A DNA stretch of 64,000 nucleotides from NCBI GenBank assembly GCA_965227145.1, contig OZ245730.1, positions 2,170,001-2,234,000 on the forward strand, in the 5' to 3' direction. Source of the DNA: JACKAQ01 sp965227145. Its GTDB lineage: Bacteria; Calditrichota; Calditrichia; RBG-13-44-9; J075. Position numbers and translations under genes: made by a program. The stretch's first letter is position 1. Each line of letters opens with the position of its first letter. The notes beneath the pieces are model-generated. The model worked only from the letters and a program-made list of their open reading frames with translations, was not told where the DNA came from and searched no databases. Shown piece by piece: positions 23,739 through 32,580 of the stretch.

Positions 23739-24287
23739 ATGTTTAAAAGAACGCTGTTTAGCCTAAGTCTGGCAATGTTAATATTCGGTCAAATGTATGC
23801 CCAAGGTGCGAGTTTTGGACCACAAGTCGGGTATCAAAAAGCCCGCGATGCCGACAAGGGAAATGTTATTGGAGGGGCAGCCCTGCGGATAAAGCTAAAC
23901 CCGGTAATCGGTTTAGAAGGTGCCATAAACTACCGACAGGAAAAATACGCGAATGAAGCCCTGACCGTGCGGAGCTGGCCCATAATGTTGACCGGGCTAA
24001 TTTATCCCACATCCATCATATATGGTGCTATCGGTTTTGGCTGGTATAACACAAGTTTTGATTATAACCAAAACTTGTCCGGGTACCAGGCTATTGAAGA
24101 CAAAACCATACAAAAGGTCGGCTGGCACTTTGGTGCGGGCGTGGATTTACCGGTTGGTCCGGCGTCTAACTTTACGGCAGACATTCGATATGTTTTTCTG
24201 AATTATAATTTTAGCGAAATTCCAGGAAGCGGTGAATTGAACAGTAACTTCTATGTTGTTACTGTTGGATATCTGGTTGCGCTATAG
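23739..24287 (+). CDS. Outer membrane beta-barrel protein
   Basis: A 182-residue exported protein with a Sec signal peptide (cleavage after about residue 21, MYAQG) and about eight amphipathic strands, for example GPQVGYQKA, IGLEGAINYR, IYGAIGFGWYN, VGWHFGAGVDLP, FTADIRYVFLNY and FYVVTVGYLVAL. The last strand ends close to the C-terminus with alternating hydrophobic residues, as barrel proteins do. It fits the OMP b-brl family (small OmpW/OmpX-size barrels). It lies in the stress island between a coiled-coil gene and an lmo0937-type gene. Confidence 0.8.
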   Translation: MFKRTLFSLSLAMLIFGQMYAQGASFGPQVGYQKARDADKGNVIGGAALRIKLNPVIGLEGAINYRQEKYANEALTVRSWPIMLTGLIYPTSIIYGAIGFGWYNTSFDYNQNLSGYQAIEDKTIQKVGWHFGAGVDLPVGPASNFTADIRYVFLNYNFSEIPGSGELNSNFYVVTVGYLVAL

Positions 24288-24362
24288 TGCTTACAGCTCA
24301 TGTTTGTAAGTTTATGCTCAATGCTTACCGTTGATGGCTATATCATCTGAAAGGAACTAAAT

Positions 24363-24515
24363 ATGTTTTGGACATTCGTTTTGATTCTTACCTGTCTGTG
24401 GCTGATCGGTTTTATCGGCGGCTTTATGACAAGTAATTTTATTCATTTGTTGCTGGTTAGCTCCATCATAATGGTACTGGCAAAAGTAATGTATGCACGA
24501 AACAAACTGTTATAA
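24363..24515 (+). CDS. lmo0937 family small membrane protein, copy 2
   Basis: A 50-residue protein (MFWTFVLILTCLWLIGFIGG opening) aligned end to end with the copy at 21193: the same two helices, the same F/LIHLLLV centre and a basic tail (YARNKLL). AAAGGAA precedes the ATG by about 8 bases. It is more diverged from the family consensus than copy 1. Confidence 0.82.
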   Translation: MFWTFVLILTCLWLIGFIGGFMTSNFIHLLLVSSIIMVLAKVMYARNKLL

Positions 24516-24663
24516 CCAACAGATTTTTAACAAATTTAAGAACATAAACAGTTCAACGCCGGCAACGCTGGTTCGACATGTTCTGATTTGTACGATTTAG
24601 AAACACATGTATATCATGCTAAAGAACTAAATACATGTTATACAACAATTTAAGGAGATAATT

Positions 24664-26202
24664 ATGGTTCAGATACAAAGATATATCAATACTACTTTCA
24701 TAATCGCAATATTTTGCTTCTCTGTGCTTTTTATAGCAATCGCATATGGACAGGACCCAATCAAGACTCGTCCGCTACAACAGGAGCCACTCTCATTTAC
24801 CGGCGGTAACGAAGTGAAAACTGCGCTTTTCAGGGAAACAAAAACAGCAATGGAAGCAGCGAAAAAAGTGCAGGCAAATGTTTTGGCGCCAAAAAATTTC
24901 AACGATGGAATGAAATACTATAATACGGCTGAAGTTGAGTTCAAAAATGGAAAAGATTTGGAAGACATTCGCAAAAACCTTTTAAAATCGACTGAATATT
25001 TTCAGAATGCAATAGATGCGACAATACTCGCTGAAGTTTCCTTCCCCAATTCGATGAAAGCACGGCAAGATGCTAAATTCACTGAGTCTGCAAGCTATTC
25101 AACCGAGTTGTGGGAAGAAGCCGAGAAAAAATTTAGAGAAGCGGCCATAGATCTTGAAGATGGCGACCTCAATGATGCCAAAAAGAAAGCCGGAGAAGCC
25201 GAAAAATTATACCGCCAGGCCGAACTTGCGGCAATCAAATCAAATTATCTGGAAGGAACCAAAGCGCTTCTTAAGCAGGCAGATGATCTTGATGTGAAAG
25301 ATAATGCGCCCAAAACGTTGCTCATGTCCCAACAATTGGTTAAGCAAGCCGAAAAAGAACTGAATGACAACCGTTACGATACGGATGTCGCACGTAGTTT
25401 GGCACGGCAAGCGAACTATCAGGTGAAACATGCTATTTATTTGTCTAATGCCATTAAACAAATGAAAGACAAAGATCAAACCTGGGAAGATCTGATGTTG
25501 GCAGCTGAGAAACCGTTGGAACAGATTGCTGAAAAAATAAATCTGGTTGCTAAATTTGACGCCGGTTTGGGAAACACAACCAACGAAATTGTCTCTACGG
25601 TTATGTTTTATCAAAATAATTTGGAAACGTTAGATCAAAATGCTGTTTGGTATCAACAGGAAAACGATTTGAAAGCGGCACTGATTGTTGAATTGGAGTC
25701 GAAACTTGGGAATCAGGCGAAGGAAAAATCTGAGTTGGCGCTGCAAATTGCCAATCAAGCAAAAACACGGGAATTATTTACTAACATGGAAAATTCGTTC
25801 AATCGGGATGAAGCAAGGGTACTCAGACAAGGTGACGATATTATTATCCGCCTGGTAGGATTGGATTTTCCCATTGCCAAAGCAACAATTGAACAAAAAT
25901 CTTTTGCTCTATTAACCAAAGTACGTGATGCCATTATGGCGTTTCCGGAAAGCAGCATCTCTGTTCTCGGTTTCACTGATTCACACGGTGGTGATGCACA
26001 GAATCTGCAATTGTCAATAGAACGTGCCGACGCAGTAAAAGAATATCTGTTGGCAAACACGAATCTCGATGCAGTTCTGATTGATGTAATTGGTTACGGC
26101 GAAAGCAAACCGATCTCCAGTAACGAGACCGCAGTTGGGCGTTCTGAGAATCGTCGCGTTGAAGTGGTCATACATCCTACGATGGCAATCGAAGCTTTGT
26201 GA
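24664..26202 (+). CDS. OmpA family protein with N-terminal helical (DUF4398-like) repeats
   Basis: A 512-residue exported protein: signal peptide to about residue 29 (IAYGQD), then two helical modules with DUF4398-like hairpins (about 55-120 and 130-260, with AEKKFREAAIDLEDGDLNDA and AEKLYRQAEL), a long helical linker (about 260-365), and a C-terminal OmpA domain (about 385-508) with SISVLGFTDSHGG, LSIERADAVKEYL and SENRRVEVVI. The OmpA part binds peptidoglycan; the helical part probably forms a periplasmic scaffold. It has AAGGAGA before the ATG. A hairpin terminator follows at 26252. Confidence 0.9.
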   Translation: MVQIQRYINTTFIIAIFCFSVLFIAIAYGQDPIKTRPLQQEPLSFTGGNEVKTALFRETKTAMEAAKKVQANVLAPKNFNDGMKYYNTAEVEFKNGKDLEDIRKNLLKSTEYFQNAIDATILAEVSFPNSMKARQDAKFTESASYSTELWEEAEKKFREAAIDLEDGDLNDAKKKAGEAEKLYRQAELAAIKSNYLEGTKALLKQADDLDVKDNAPKTLLMSQQLVKQAEKELNDNRYDTDVARSLARQANYQVKHAIYLSNAIKQMKDKDQTWEDLMLAAEKPLEQIAEKINLVAKFDAGLGNTTNEIVSTVMFYQNNLETLDQNAVWYQQENDLKAALIVELESKLGNQAKEKSELALQIANQAKTRELFTNMENSFNRDEARVLRQGDDIIIRLVGLDFPIAKATIEQKSFALLTKVRDAIMAFPESSISVLGFTDSHGGDAQNLQLSIERADAVKEYLLANTNLDAVLIDVIGYGESKPISSNETAVGRSENRRVEVVIHPTMAIEAL

Positions 26203-26251
26203 GATGTCCTTTAATCTGAAATAAATAATATCTGTCCCCACAGAAGAAAAA

Positions 26252-26289
26252 GGGCTTCGTTTTAGTTAGAAATTGACTGTTCGAAGCCC
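26252..26289 (+). terminator. Probable terminator after the OmpA-type gene
   Basis: GGGCTTCG (26252-26259) pairs with CGAAGCCC (26282-26289), followed by ATTTTCAT. The loop of 22 bases is long, so strength is uncertain. It lies 50 bp after the gene ending at 26202. Confidence 0.6.
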
Positions 26290-26371
26290 ATTTTCATAAA
26301 TAAACAAAAATGATATCACGTATGCCAAAACCATACTTTATAACATAACAACACTGAAGAGGATTATTAAA

Positions 26372-26491
26372 ATGGGTGATAAAGGCCAAAAAGATAAAGA
26401 TAAAAAGCAACGGCAAGAATCCAAAAAGAAGAAAGATTCTGCAAAAAAAGCAAAAGAGAAACAGGAAGATAGCCAGAAAGACGCTTCCTGA
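26372..26491 (+). CDS. Very small lysine-rich protein
   Basis: A 39-residue, extremely hydrophilic protein (MGDKGQKDKDKKQRQESKKK opening), about one third lysine with many Asp, Gln and Ser and no hydrophobic core, hence probably disordered. ATG 26372 has GAGG about 9 bases upstream. Its position between the OmpA gene and the KH-domain gene suggests a small nucleic-acid-associated or osmotic-stress protein, but nothing in the sequence proves this. Confidence 0.6.
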   Translation: MGDKGQKDKDKKQRQESKKKKDSAKKAKEKQEDSQKDAS

Positions 26492-26617
26492 AAAAGCTGA
26501 ACACCATAACGAATATAACAGGTTCAGAATTGTGCATTCTTTACGCCGCATTAAATGACACAAAGACTACTTGAAGTGTATCTATCTAAACATCGGACAA
26601 TAAATTGGAGGCTCCGA

Positions 26618-27019
26618 ATGAGAGCTTTTCTTGAGAATCTGGTAAAGCAAATTGTTGATAAGCCTGAGGATATTTCAATAAATGTTATAAATGGCCACGG
26701 AACAATTGTTTTTGAACTAAGGGTTAATCAATGTGATACGGGGAAGGTTATCGGTCGAAAAGGACAGACTGCCAAATCTCTGCGTATTCTTTTGGCTGCT
26801 ATTGCAGCAAAGCATCATCAACGATCTTATTTGGAAATTTTAGAACCGTTGGCTGAAGATAAGACTCAGCCATACAAAGAACCCGTCAGAAAAAACGCCC
26901 GAAAACTGATTTATAAATCCCTCATTAAATCTGAAAGTCGGTGGGCAGATGATGGCGGAAATAATTTGCAAGCATTTCATCTAAACAACAAATATTTCGT
27001 TCGAGAAGATGAAATCTAA
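26618..27019 (+). CDS. KH-domain RNA-binding protein (KhpA-like)
   Basis: A 133-residue protein whose first 75 residues match the KhpA/YlqC type of single KH domain: the FLENLVKQIVDKPEDISINV opening, then TGKVIGRKGQTAKSLRILL with the GxxG loop G46-R-K-G49. It would bind single-stranded RNA. The C-terminal 60 residues are an extra basic tail, longer than in typical KhpA. ATG 26618 has GGAGG 8-12 bases upstream; an upstream in-frame ATG at 26555 lacks this. No ribosomal-protein neighbours (rpsP, rimM), unlike housekeeping khpA genes, which suggests a stress-linked paralogue. Confidence 0.85.
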   Translation: MRAFLENLVKQIVDKPEDISINVINGHGTIVFELRVNQCDTGKVIGRKGQTAKSLRILLAAIAAKHHQRSYLEILEPLAEDKTQPYKEPVRKNARKLIYKSLIKSESRWADDGGNNLQAFHLNNKYFVREDEI

Positions 27020-27161
27020 AAAAATACGTTTTTAGCAATCGTATGGTGCGCAGCAATAGTTCCATTGTTTTCAATCTTGGTATTGGGCTTCATTGGCTAA
27101 ATGCCTGTTATATGTCGGCTTGTGAAATATGTTGAAGCTGAGAATAGGAAAAGAAAATAAA

Positions 27162-28280
27162 ATGACACGACAAAATATACCTCTCGGAAAAATAATAGGA
27201 ATCCCAATTGGTTTGGATTTTTCATGGTTTCTTATTTTTGGACTGCTTACCTGGTCACTGGCAACCAGTTACTATCCAATAGAGTTTGCCGGATGGTCAG
27301 AATTGTTGTATTGGATTATGGGTGCCATTACAGCAATAATGCTTTTTGTAAGTGTTTTATTTCATGAGTTAGGACATTCTGCGGTTGCATTGCGATATAA
27401 GATACCAGTGCGCAGTATTACGCTATTTATTTTTGGTGGTGTTGCACGCATCGAATCAGAGCCGCCAAGTGCCACTATCGAATTTCGTATTGCTATTGCC
27501 GGACCACTGGTAAGTCTGGCTTTGGCTGTTGTTTTCTACCTTCTGCAGCCTCTGGTAACAAGTATAGAACCTCTGTTCGGCATGTTTAAATATCTGGCCT
27601 TTATCAATTTTGCATTGGTTGTTTTTAATATGATTCCCGGTTATCCCCTGGATGGCGGCCGGGTATTCCGTGCATTTGTCTGGCATGTCACGAAAAGTAT
27701 GCGTCGTGCAACAATCATCGCGGCGAATGTCGGCAGGTTTTTTGGTTTTATTTTTATCTTTTTTGGGGTATGGCAGATGTTTTCCGGGGACTTGGGCAGC
27801 GGGCTTTGGATTGCATTTATTGGTTGGTTTCTGGATCATGCTGCAGCAGCACAGATACACCAGGTCACATATCAAAATCAGTTGTCAGGGCATACCGTTT
27901 CTCAGGCGATGAACAGCCATTGTGCTGCAATATCAGAAAAATTGACGCTCCAGCAGTTAGTAGAGGATTATATCCTTGGCAGTGCTCAACGATGTTTTCT
28001 TGTTAATCGGGAAGAAAAGCCTGTGGGTATGATAACCTTACACCGTATAAAGGAAGTGCCGCGAGCAGAGTGGTCGATCACGCATGCAAGCCAGGTAATG
28101 CTTCCACTGGAACAGCTAAAGCGAACCACCCCAGAAACGGAGCTATGGGCTGCTCTTAAAGAGATGGATCGCGATGGTGTCAATCAGTTACCTGTCATGC
28201 AGGATAACCAGGTTATCGGTATGTTGAGCCGTGAAGATGTCATTACCTTTTTACGTACAGTGCAGGAGTTGGGTATCTAA
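27162..28280 (+). CDS. Site-2 (M50) metalloprotease with CBS domains
   Basis: A 372-residue membrane protease of the Rip/SpoIVFB-like group. The zinc site is visible: H68-E69-L-G-H72 (FHELGHS) in a membrane helix and the third ligand D164 in NMIPGYPLDGGR. About six membrane segments cover residues 10-225. The C-terminal 130 residues form a CBS pair (QAMNSHCAAIS ... KPVGMITLHRIKEVP; MDRDGVNQLPVMQDNQVIGMLSRED), which usually senses adenine nucleotides. It cleaves membrane-bound substrates, often anti-sigma factors; the substrate here is unknown. ATG 27162 is preferred over 27129 because of AGGAAAAG upstream. Confidence 0.92.
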   Translation: MTRQNIPLGKIIGIPIGLDFSWFLIFGLLTWSLATSYYPIEFAGWSELLYWIMGAITAIMLFVSVLFHELGHSAVALRYKIPVRSITLFIFGGVARIESEPPSATIEFRIAIAGPLVSLALAVVFYLLQPLVTSIEPLFGMFKYLAFINFALVVFNMIPGYPLDGGRVFRAFVWHVTKSMRRATIIAANVGRFFGFIFIFFGVWQMFSGDLGSGLWIAFIGWFLDHAAAAQIHQVTYQNQLSGHTVSQAMNSHCAAISEKLTLQQLVEDYILGSAQRCFLVNREEKPVGMITLHRIKEVPRAEWSITHASQVMLPLEQLKRTTPETELWAALKEMDRDGVNQLPVMQDNQVIGMLSREDVITFLRTVQELGI

Positions 28281-28371
28281 ACAGATAAAAAAGTCGATTC
28301 GTGACATCAGAGGCTGGTAATTATTTTTAAAGAAACAGTTTTCAACAATATTAAATGGAAAGGGAATACAA

Positions 28372-28869
28372 ATGGATCAATCACTCGAAACGTTAATCAA
28401 AGATTTGAATTGCAACGACGGTGTCCAGCGGAAAAATGCACGAGAAGCTATTGTAAAATCCGGAAAACCGGCAGTTCCATACTTGGTTAAAATATTATCT
28501 GATTCAAACGACCGCGTGCGATGGGAAGCCTGTAAAGCACTTGGGAGTATTAAAGATCCTGTCGCAGCAATTCCTTTAACAAAGGCACTGGGAGATAAGG
28601 TTTCCGAAGTCCGTTGGCTGGCTGCCGAAGCGCTGATTGCAATCGATTCAGCAGCAATAGTTCCTGTTCTTGAAGCCCTGGTTTCGCAAATTGATTCCCA
28701 GGATTTGCGACAAGGTGCCCATCACGTTTTGAACGCATTGGCAAAAAAAGATTTGTTAGATAAAGCAACTATTGATGTGTTGGATAAATTAAGTAATAAA
28801 GAGCCGAATTCTTCAGTTTATCTGGCAACCCAAACAGCATTAAACACCATTAAAAAAACGAATAGATAG
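28372..28869 (+). CDS. HEAT-repeat protein
   Basis: A 165-residue soluble protein made of about five helical repeats of the HEAT/PBS-lyase type (VPYLVKILSDSNDRVRWEACKALGSI, then DPVAAIPLTKALGDKVSEVRWLAAEALIAI). Such repeats form a curved protein-binding scaffold. No enzymatic domain. AAAGGGAAT precedes the ATG. It follows the site-2 protease by 90 bp in the same orientation. Confidence 0.85.
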   Translation: MDQSLETLIKDLNCNDGVQRKNAREAIVKSGKPAVPYLVKILSDSNDRVRWEACKALGSIKDPVAAIPLTKALGDKVSEVRWLAAEALIAIDSAAIVPVLEALVSQIDSQDLRQGAHHVLNALAKKDLLDKATIDVLDKLSNKEPNSSVYLATQTALNTIKKTNR

Positions 28870-29043
28870 TTCTCAAATTGCACAGAATGGGTACAATTAT
28901 CGGTTAAACCAATGATTTTTGAAGATTGTCGATTGTGTCTGATATTTTGAAACTCAAAATCGAATCTCAGTTTAATAAACAAACAATAGTACTGGTCCTT
29001 TCCATTTTTTAGTACCACAAATTCCCACCTTTTTTACCGAAAA

Positions 29044-29106
29044 AGGTCTATCATTTTATTAGTACCAACCGTAGTCCATAATTGAACCTTTCGGTCTATT
29101 GTATCC
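29044..29106. repeat. Conserved intergenic element, copy C
   Basis: Third copy of the non-coding element. The 29-bp identical block is at 29078-29106, preceded by GGTCTATCATTTTATTAGTA at 29045. It ends 52 bp before the start of the small membrane protein gene at 29158, so if it acts as a promoter or leader, that gene is its target. Confidence 0.85.
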
Positions 29107-29157
29107 ATGTACAGAATGTTCCATATTTATACTATTCACATAAACAAGGTATATCCA

Positions 29158-29376
29158 ATGGACACACCAAATAAAACGGTCTTAATAACCATTGTCCTTG
29201 TCGCTATCGGGCTTATGCTTGTCTTCGGTGACGGGACAATGAGTAGTAGAATGATGGACGGTGGGATGTTTGAAAACCGGTTGAGTTTGATGAATACATG
29301 GGTGTGGACACCTGCCCTTTTTACTCTTGGACTGGGTGTTATTATCGGGTGGGTTTTATTCAAAAAAAAGGTGTGA
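29158..29376 (+). CDS. Small methionine-rich membrane protein
   Basis: A 72-residue protein with two membrane helices (about 8-24 and 48-66). The loop between them is rich in methionine (GTMSSRMMDGGMFENRLSLM). ATG 29158 has AAGG about 10 bases upstream. The next gene is also methionine-rich, so the pair may handle a soft metal such as copper, but no cysteine/histidine site is visible and this is only an inference. Confidence 0.65.
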   Translation: MDTPNKTVLITIVLVAIGLMLVFGDGTMSSRMMDGGMFENRLSLMNTWVWTPALFTLGLGVIIGWVLFKKKV

Positions 29377-29481
29377 TAATGTCGTTTTAAATATAATAAG
29401 CAAAACGTAACAATCGTTTTGTAAATCAATTTTATTAATTCTTGAATTAAATCTAATTTGAAATCAAGGAGATGTGTGCTT

Positions 29482-29841
29482 ATGAAGCTCAACCTCAACT
29501 TTTTTATCGCAACTATTTTGGCTTTTTTTGTTTTGCTGGCTTGCCAACAAGAAAAAAAGCTCACCGACCAACAAAAGCAGACACAAATTACTGAATTCAT
29601 GAAAGATTCACTCAGGGTTAACATGATGATGGATCAAATTGCCTCTGACTACAAACTGCAAAATAAAATGATGCATAAGATGATCGATCGTGCAAAATCG
29701 GATAGAGTGGCGATGACCCAAATTGGCAAAATGATGATCGATGACATGGAGATGCGATCCATGTTTGAAAAAATGACCGGAGAGAAAATGATGGGCAAAG
29801 ACACCGTGTTGACACACGATATGTTGAAAAAAGTGAAGTAA
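29482..29841 (+). CDS. Methionine-rich lipoprotein
   Basis: A 119-residue lipoprotein: signal peptide with lipobox cysteine near residue 21 (VLLACQQ), then a helical mature part with an unusual density of methionines (NMMMDQIA, NKMMHKMID, KMMIDDMEMRSMFEKMTGEK), about 17 in 98 residues. ATG 29482 has AAGGAGA 9-15 bases upstream. A methionine-rich periplasmic protein could bind Cu(I)/Ag(I) or act as an oxidant sink. No known family is named. Confidence 0.65.
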   Translation: MKLNLNFFIATILAFFVLLACQQEKKLTDQQKQTQITEFMKDSLRVNMMMDQIASDYKLQNKMMHKMIDRAKSDRVAMTQIGKMMIDDMEMRSMFEKMTGEKMMGKDTVLTHDMLKKVK

Positions 29842-30004
29842 TCAGGTCTTTGGCACGAAACGAAATGACAAATGGTAACAGGACCTCCCAATCATTTGAT
29901 TGCCAATAAAGGGGATGTGAAATAACATTGGATTGAATACCCTTCAAACAAGTTGAATGAATAGATTAATTTATTATTCATTTTATAAAAATCAGGAGTT
30001 TACA

Positions 30005-30895
30005 ATGATATTTATTATAGCAGTGCTGGTGACTATTGTTGCATTTATTGTTTGGCGCAGTGCTGCAGCAAAGTCCAAAGAACATACTATTGGCACTCAA
30101 TCTATTAGCAATGTAAGTATGCTTATCATGTCGGTATTTGGAATTCTTGCCATAAGTCAATGCTTTACACAGGTTCCCGCAGGACATGTGGGCGTTGTGG
30201 ACTTTTTCGGCATTGTCTCTGAGCGAACCCTTCGTTCCGGAATCAGCATTGTGAACCCAATGGCAAATGTGATCAAGTTTTCAATTCAAACCAAAGAACA
30301 TAAGGAAACGATGGAAGTGCTTTCGCGGGAAGGGTTGACCATTGGTTTGGAAATTAGTGCGCTTTACCGGCTCAATCCGGATTCTGCAGCACGGGTTTAT
30401 AAAACCGTTGCCGGCGGTGATTACGAAACCATTATCCTTATCCCTCAATTCCGTTCAATCAGTCGTGCTGTTACGGCAAGCTTCCAGGCTAGCGCACTCT
30501 ATTCCGCCGAAAGGGATCAACTGGGTTTGGCAATTCAGGATGAATTAGCCCGTATTGTTGCACCGCGAGGCGTGATTATCGAAACGACGCCTCTTCGTAA
30601 CGTTGCATTACCGATCCAGCTCACCGAAGCCATTGAACAAAAGCAGAAAGCCGATCAGGAAAGCCAGCGCATGGAATTTATCCTGACCAAAGAAAAACAG
30701 GAAGCTGACCGGAAACGGATTGAAGCAAAAGGTATTGCAGATTTTCAATCCATTGTTGCCGCCGGTATCAGTGAACAATTGTTACGCTGGAAAGGCATCG
30801 AAGCAACAGAAAAACTTGCTAGCTCGCCAAATACAAAAGTGATTATCGTTGGCGCGGGAAAGGACGGACTGCCTATTATTTTAGATACAAAATAG
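30005..30895 (+). CDS. SPFH/prohibitin family membrane protein
   Basis: A 296-residue protein with two N-terminal hydrophobic segments (about 1-17 and 35-52), an SPFH domain (about 55-220, beginning QVPAGHVGVVDFFGIV) and a charged helical C-terminal region (EQKQKADQESQRMEFILTKE). The IVNPMANVIKFS and RTLRSGISI blocks fit prohibitin-like members. It would oligomerise at the membrane and organise protease or lipid microdomains. ATG 30005 follows AGGAG; an upstream in-frame start at 29957 lacks a site. No NfeD partner is adjacent. Confidence 0.85.
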   Translation: MIFIIAVLVTIVAFIVWRSAAAKSKEHTIGTQSISNVSMLIMSVFGILAISQCFTQVPAGHVGVVDFFGIVSERTLRSGISIVNPMANVIKFSIQTKEHKETMEVLSREGLTIGLEISALYRLNPDSAARVYKTVAGGDYETIILIPQFRSISRAVTASFQASALYSAERDQLGLAIQDELARIVAPRGVIIETTPLRNVALPIQLTEAIEQKQKADQESQRMEFILTKEKQEADRKRIEAKGIADFQSIVAAGISEQLLRWKGIEATEKLASSPNTKVIIVGAGKDGLPIILDTK

Positions 30896-31052
30896 GGAAT
30901 TTGAATGTTTGCATAAACGATAAACGAGATTCGTTGTTGCTTCACGCCTCATAAAAACAATACACGTCAGTTAGTGGTATGCAACGTCGAATCATTTCAG
31001 GTTAGCAATTATAAACCAATACAAAACATCAACCCAAATAGGAGCGTAACCT

Positions 31053-32552
31053 ATGGAAGTTGTGTTGATCTATCCTGAGTTTCCGGATACATTCTGGAGT
31101 TTTAAACACGCATTGCAATTTATTCAAAAAAGGGCTTCCTCACCACCGCTCGGGCTTCTCACCGTTGCAGCCATGCTTCCGGAAACCTGGAAGCTTCGGC
31201 TAATCGACCTCAATTTAAGAGTGTTATCCCAACAAGATCTTGCCAATGCTGATTTTGCTTTTATCAGCGCAATGACGATACAACGAGAATCAACCTATCA
31301 GGTGCTTGAGCAATGTAAAAGTGCCGGCGTTAAAATTGTCGCGGGTGGTCCGCTGTTTACGGCTGAGTTTGAGCAATTTGAAATGGTCGATCATTTGATC
31401 CTGAATGAAGCAGAATTGACTTTGCCCGATTTTTTGGACGATTTGGCGAACGGTTGTGCCAAACGTATATACAGCACAACGGCATTTGCCGATATTCAGA
31501 CAACGCCTGTTCCGAAGTGGGATTTGATCGATCCGGATGACTACGCGACCATGTGCGTCCAATTTTCCCGGGGATGTCCTTATAATTGTGAATTCTGTAA
31601 TGTGACAGCTTTGTTCGGACACCGGCCCCGAACGAAAAGCGCTGAGCAAATTATTGCAGAACTGGATGGTCTTTATCAATGGGGTTGGCGCCGGGCAGTT
31701 TTTTTTGTTGATGACAACCTGATTGGAAATAAAAAACGTCTACGCAATGAATTATTGCCGGCACTAATTGAATGGCGGAAAGATAAAAAGGGGTTTGCGT
31801 TTAGCACGGAAGCATCTATTAACCTGGCCGATGATGAGCCGTTGATGCAGATGATGGTGACCGCCGGTTTTGACCGGGTGTTCATTGGTATCGAAACACC
31901 GGAAGAAAAAAGCCTGGCGGAATGCAGCAAAAAGCAAAACCTGAATCGCGATCTTATTGAAGATGTAAAACGAATCCAGCGGTTTGGGATGCAAGTTCAG
32001 GGTGGATTTATTGTCGGATTTGACAACGATACCCCTTTTACTTTCCAACGTTTGATCGACTTTATTCAAAAGAGCGGTATCGTAACTGCAATGGTAGGTT
32101 TACTGCAGGCACCTCCAGGAACAAGGCTCTATGAGCGACTTCAGAAGACCGGGCGATTGCATGAGCAAATGTCCGGCGATAATGTGGACGGAACAACCAA
32201 CATCATACCTGTAATGAATCTTGATATTTTGCATGCCGGATACCGCAATATTTTAGATCATATATATTCACCGGAAGCTTACTACGAGCGTGTCAGAACA
32301 TTTTTGCAAACATATAAACCTCATAAAATTAAGGTGCAATTAAGCCGCAAATACATTGTCGAGCAATCCGTGGCATTTATGCGTTCAATTTTGCGATTGG
32401 GGATTTTGGGCAATGAACGAGCACATTATTGGCGGCTATTTTTTTGGACACTGTTTCGCAAACCTGCGCTGTTTCCGCAGGCTATAACATTTGCAATTTA
32501 TGGTTATCATTTTCGTCAAATTTGCGAGCTACGTATCCAAAACGGATTGTAA
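31053..32552 (+). CDS. B12-binding-domain radical SAM protein (DUF4070 type)
   Basis: A 499-residue radical SAM enzyme. Residues about 1-140 form a cobalamin-binding-like domain (PPLGLLTVAAMLP, the IVAGGPLFT strand, LILNEAE). The [4Fe-4S] cysteines are C175, C179 and C182 (SRGCPYNCEFCNV). The radical SAM barrel runs to about 370 (VFIGIETPEEKSL, GGFIVGFDND) and a DUF4070-like C-terminal part follows. Members such as HpnP and HpnJ methylate or rearrange hopanoid lipids, but many are uncharacterised; no hopanoid genes are nearby. It is the last plus-strand gene before the minus-strand sbcC. Confidence 0.88.
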   Translation: MEVVLIYPEFPDTFWSFKHALQFIQKRASSPPLGLLTVAAMLPETWKLRLIDLNLRVLSQQDLANADFAFISAMTIQRESTYQVLEQCKSAGVKIVAGGPLFTAEFEQFEMVDHLILNEAELTLPDFLDDLANGCAKRIYSTTAFADIQTTPVPKWDLIDPDDYATMCVQFSRGCPYNCEFCNVTALFGHRPRTKSAEQIIAELDGLYQWGWRRAVFFVDDNLIGNKKRLRNELLPALIEWRKDKKGFAFSTEASINLADDEPLMQMMVTAGFDRVFIGIETPEEKSLAECSKKQNLNRDLIEDVKRIQRFGMQVQGGFIVGFDNDTPFTFQRLIDFIQKSGIVTAMVGLLQAPPGTRLYERLQKTGRLHEQMSGDNVDGTTNIIPVMNLDILHAGYRNILDHIYSPEAYYERVRTFLQTYKPHKIKVQLSRKYIVEQSVAFMRSILRLGILGNERAHYWRLFFWTLFRKPALFPQAITFAIYGYHFRQICELRIQNGL

Positions 32553-32580
32553 ATATTAGCAGAGAATTCGCCCATAACCA

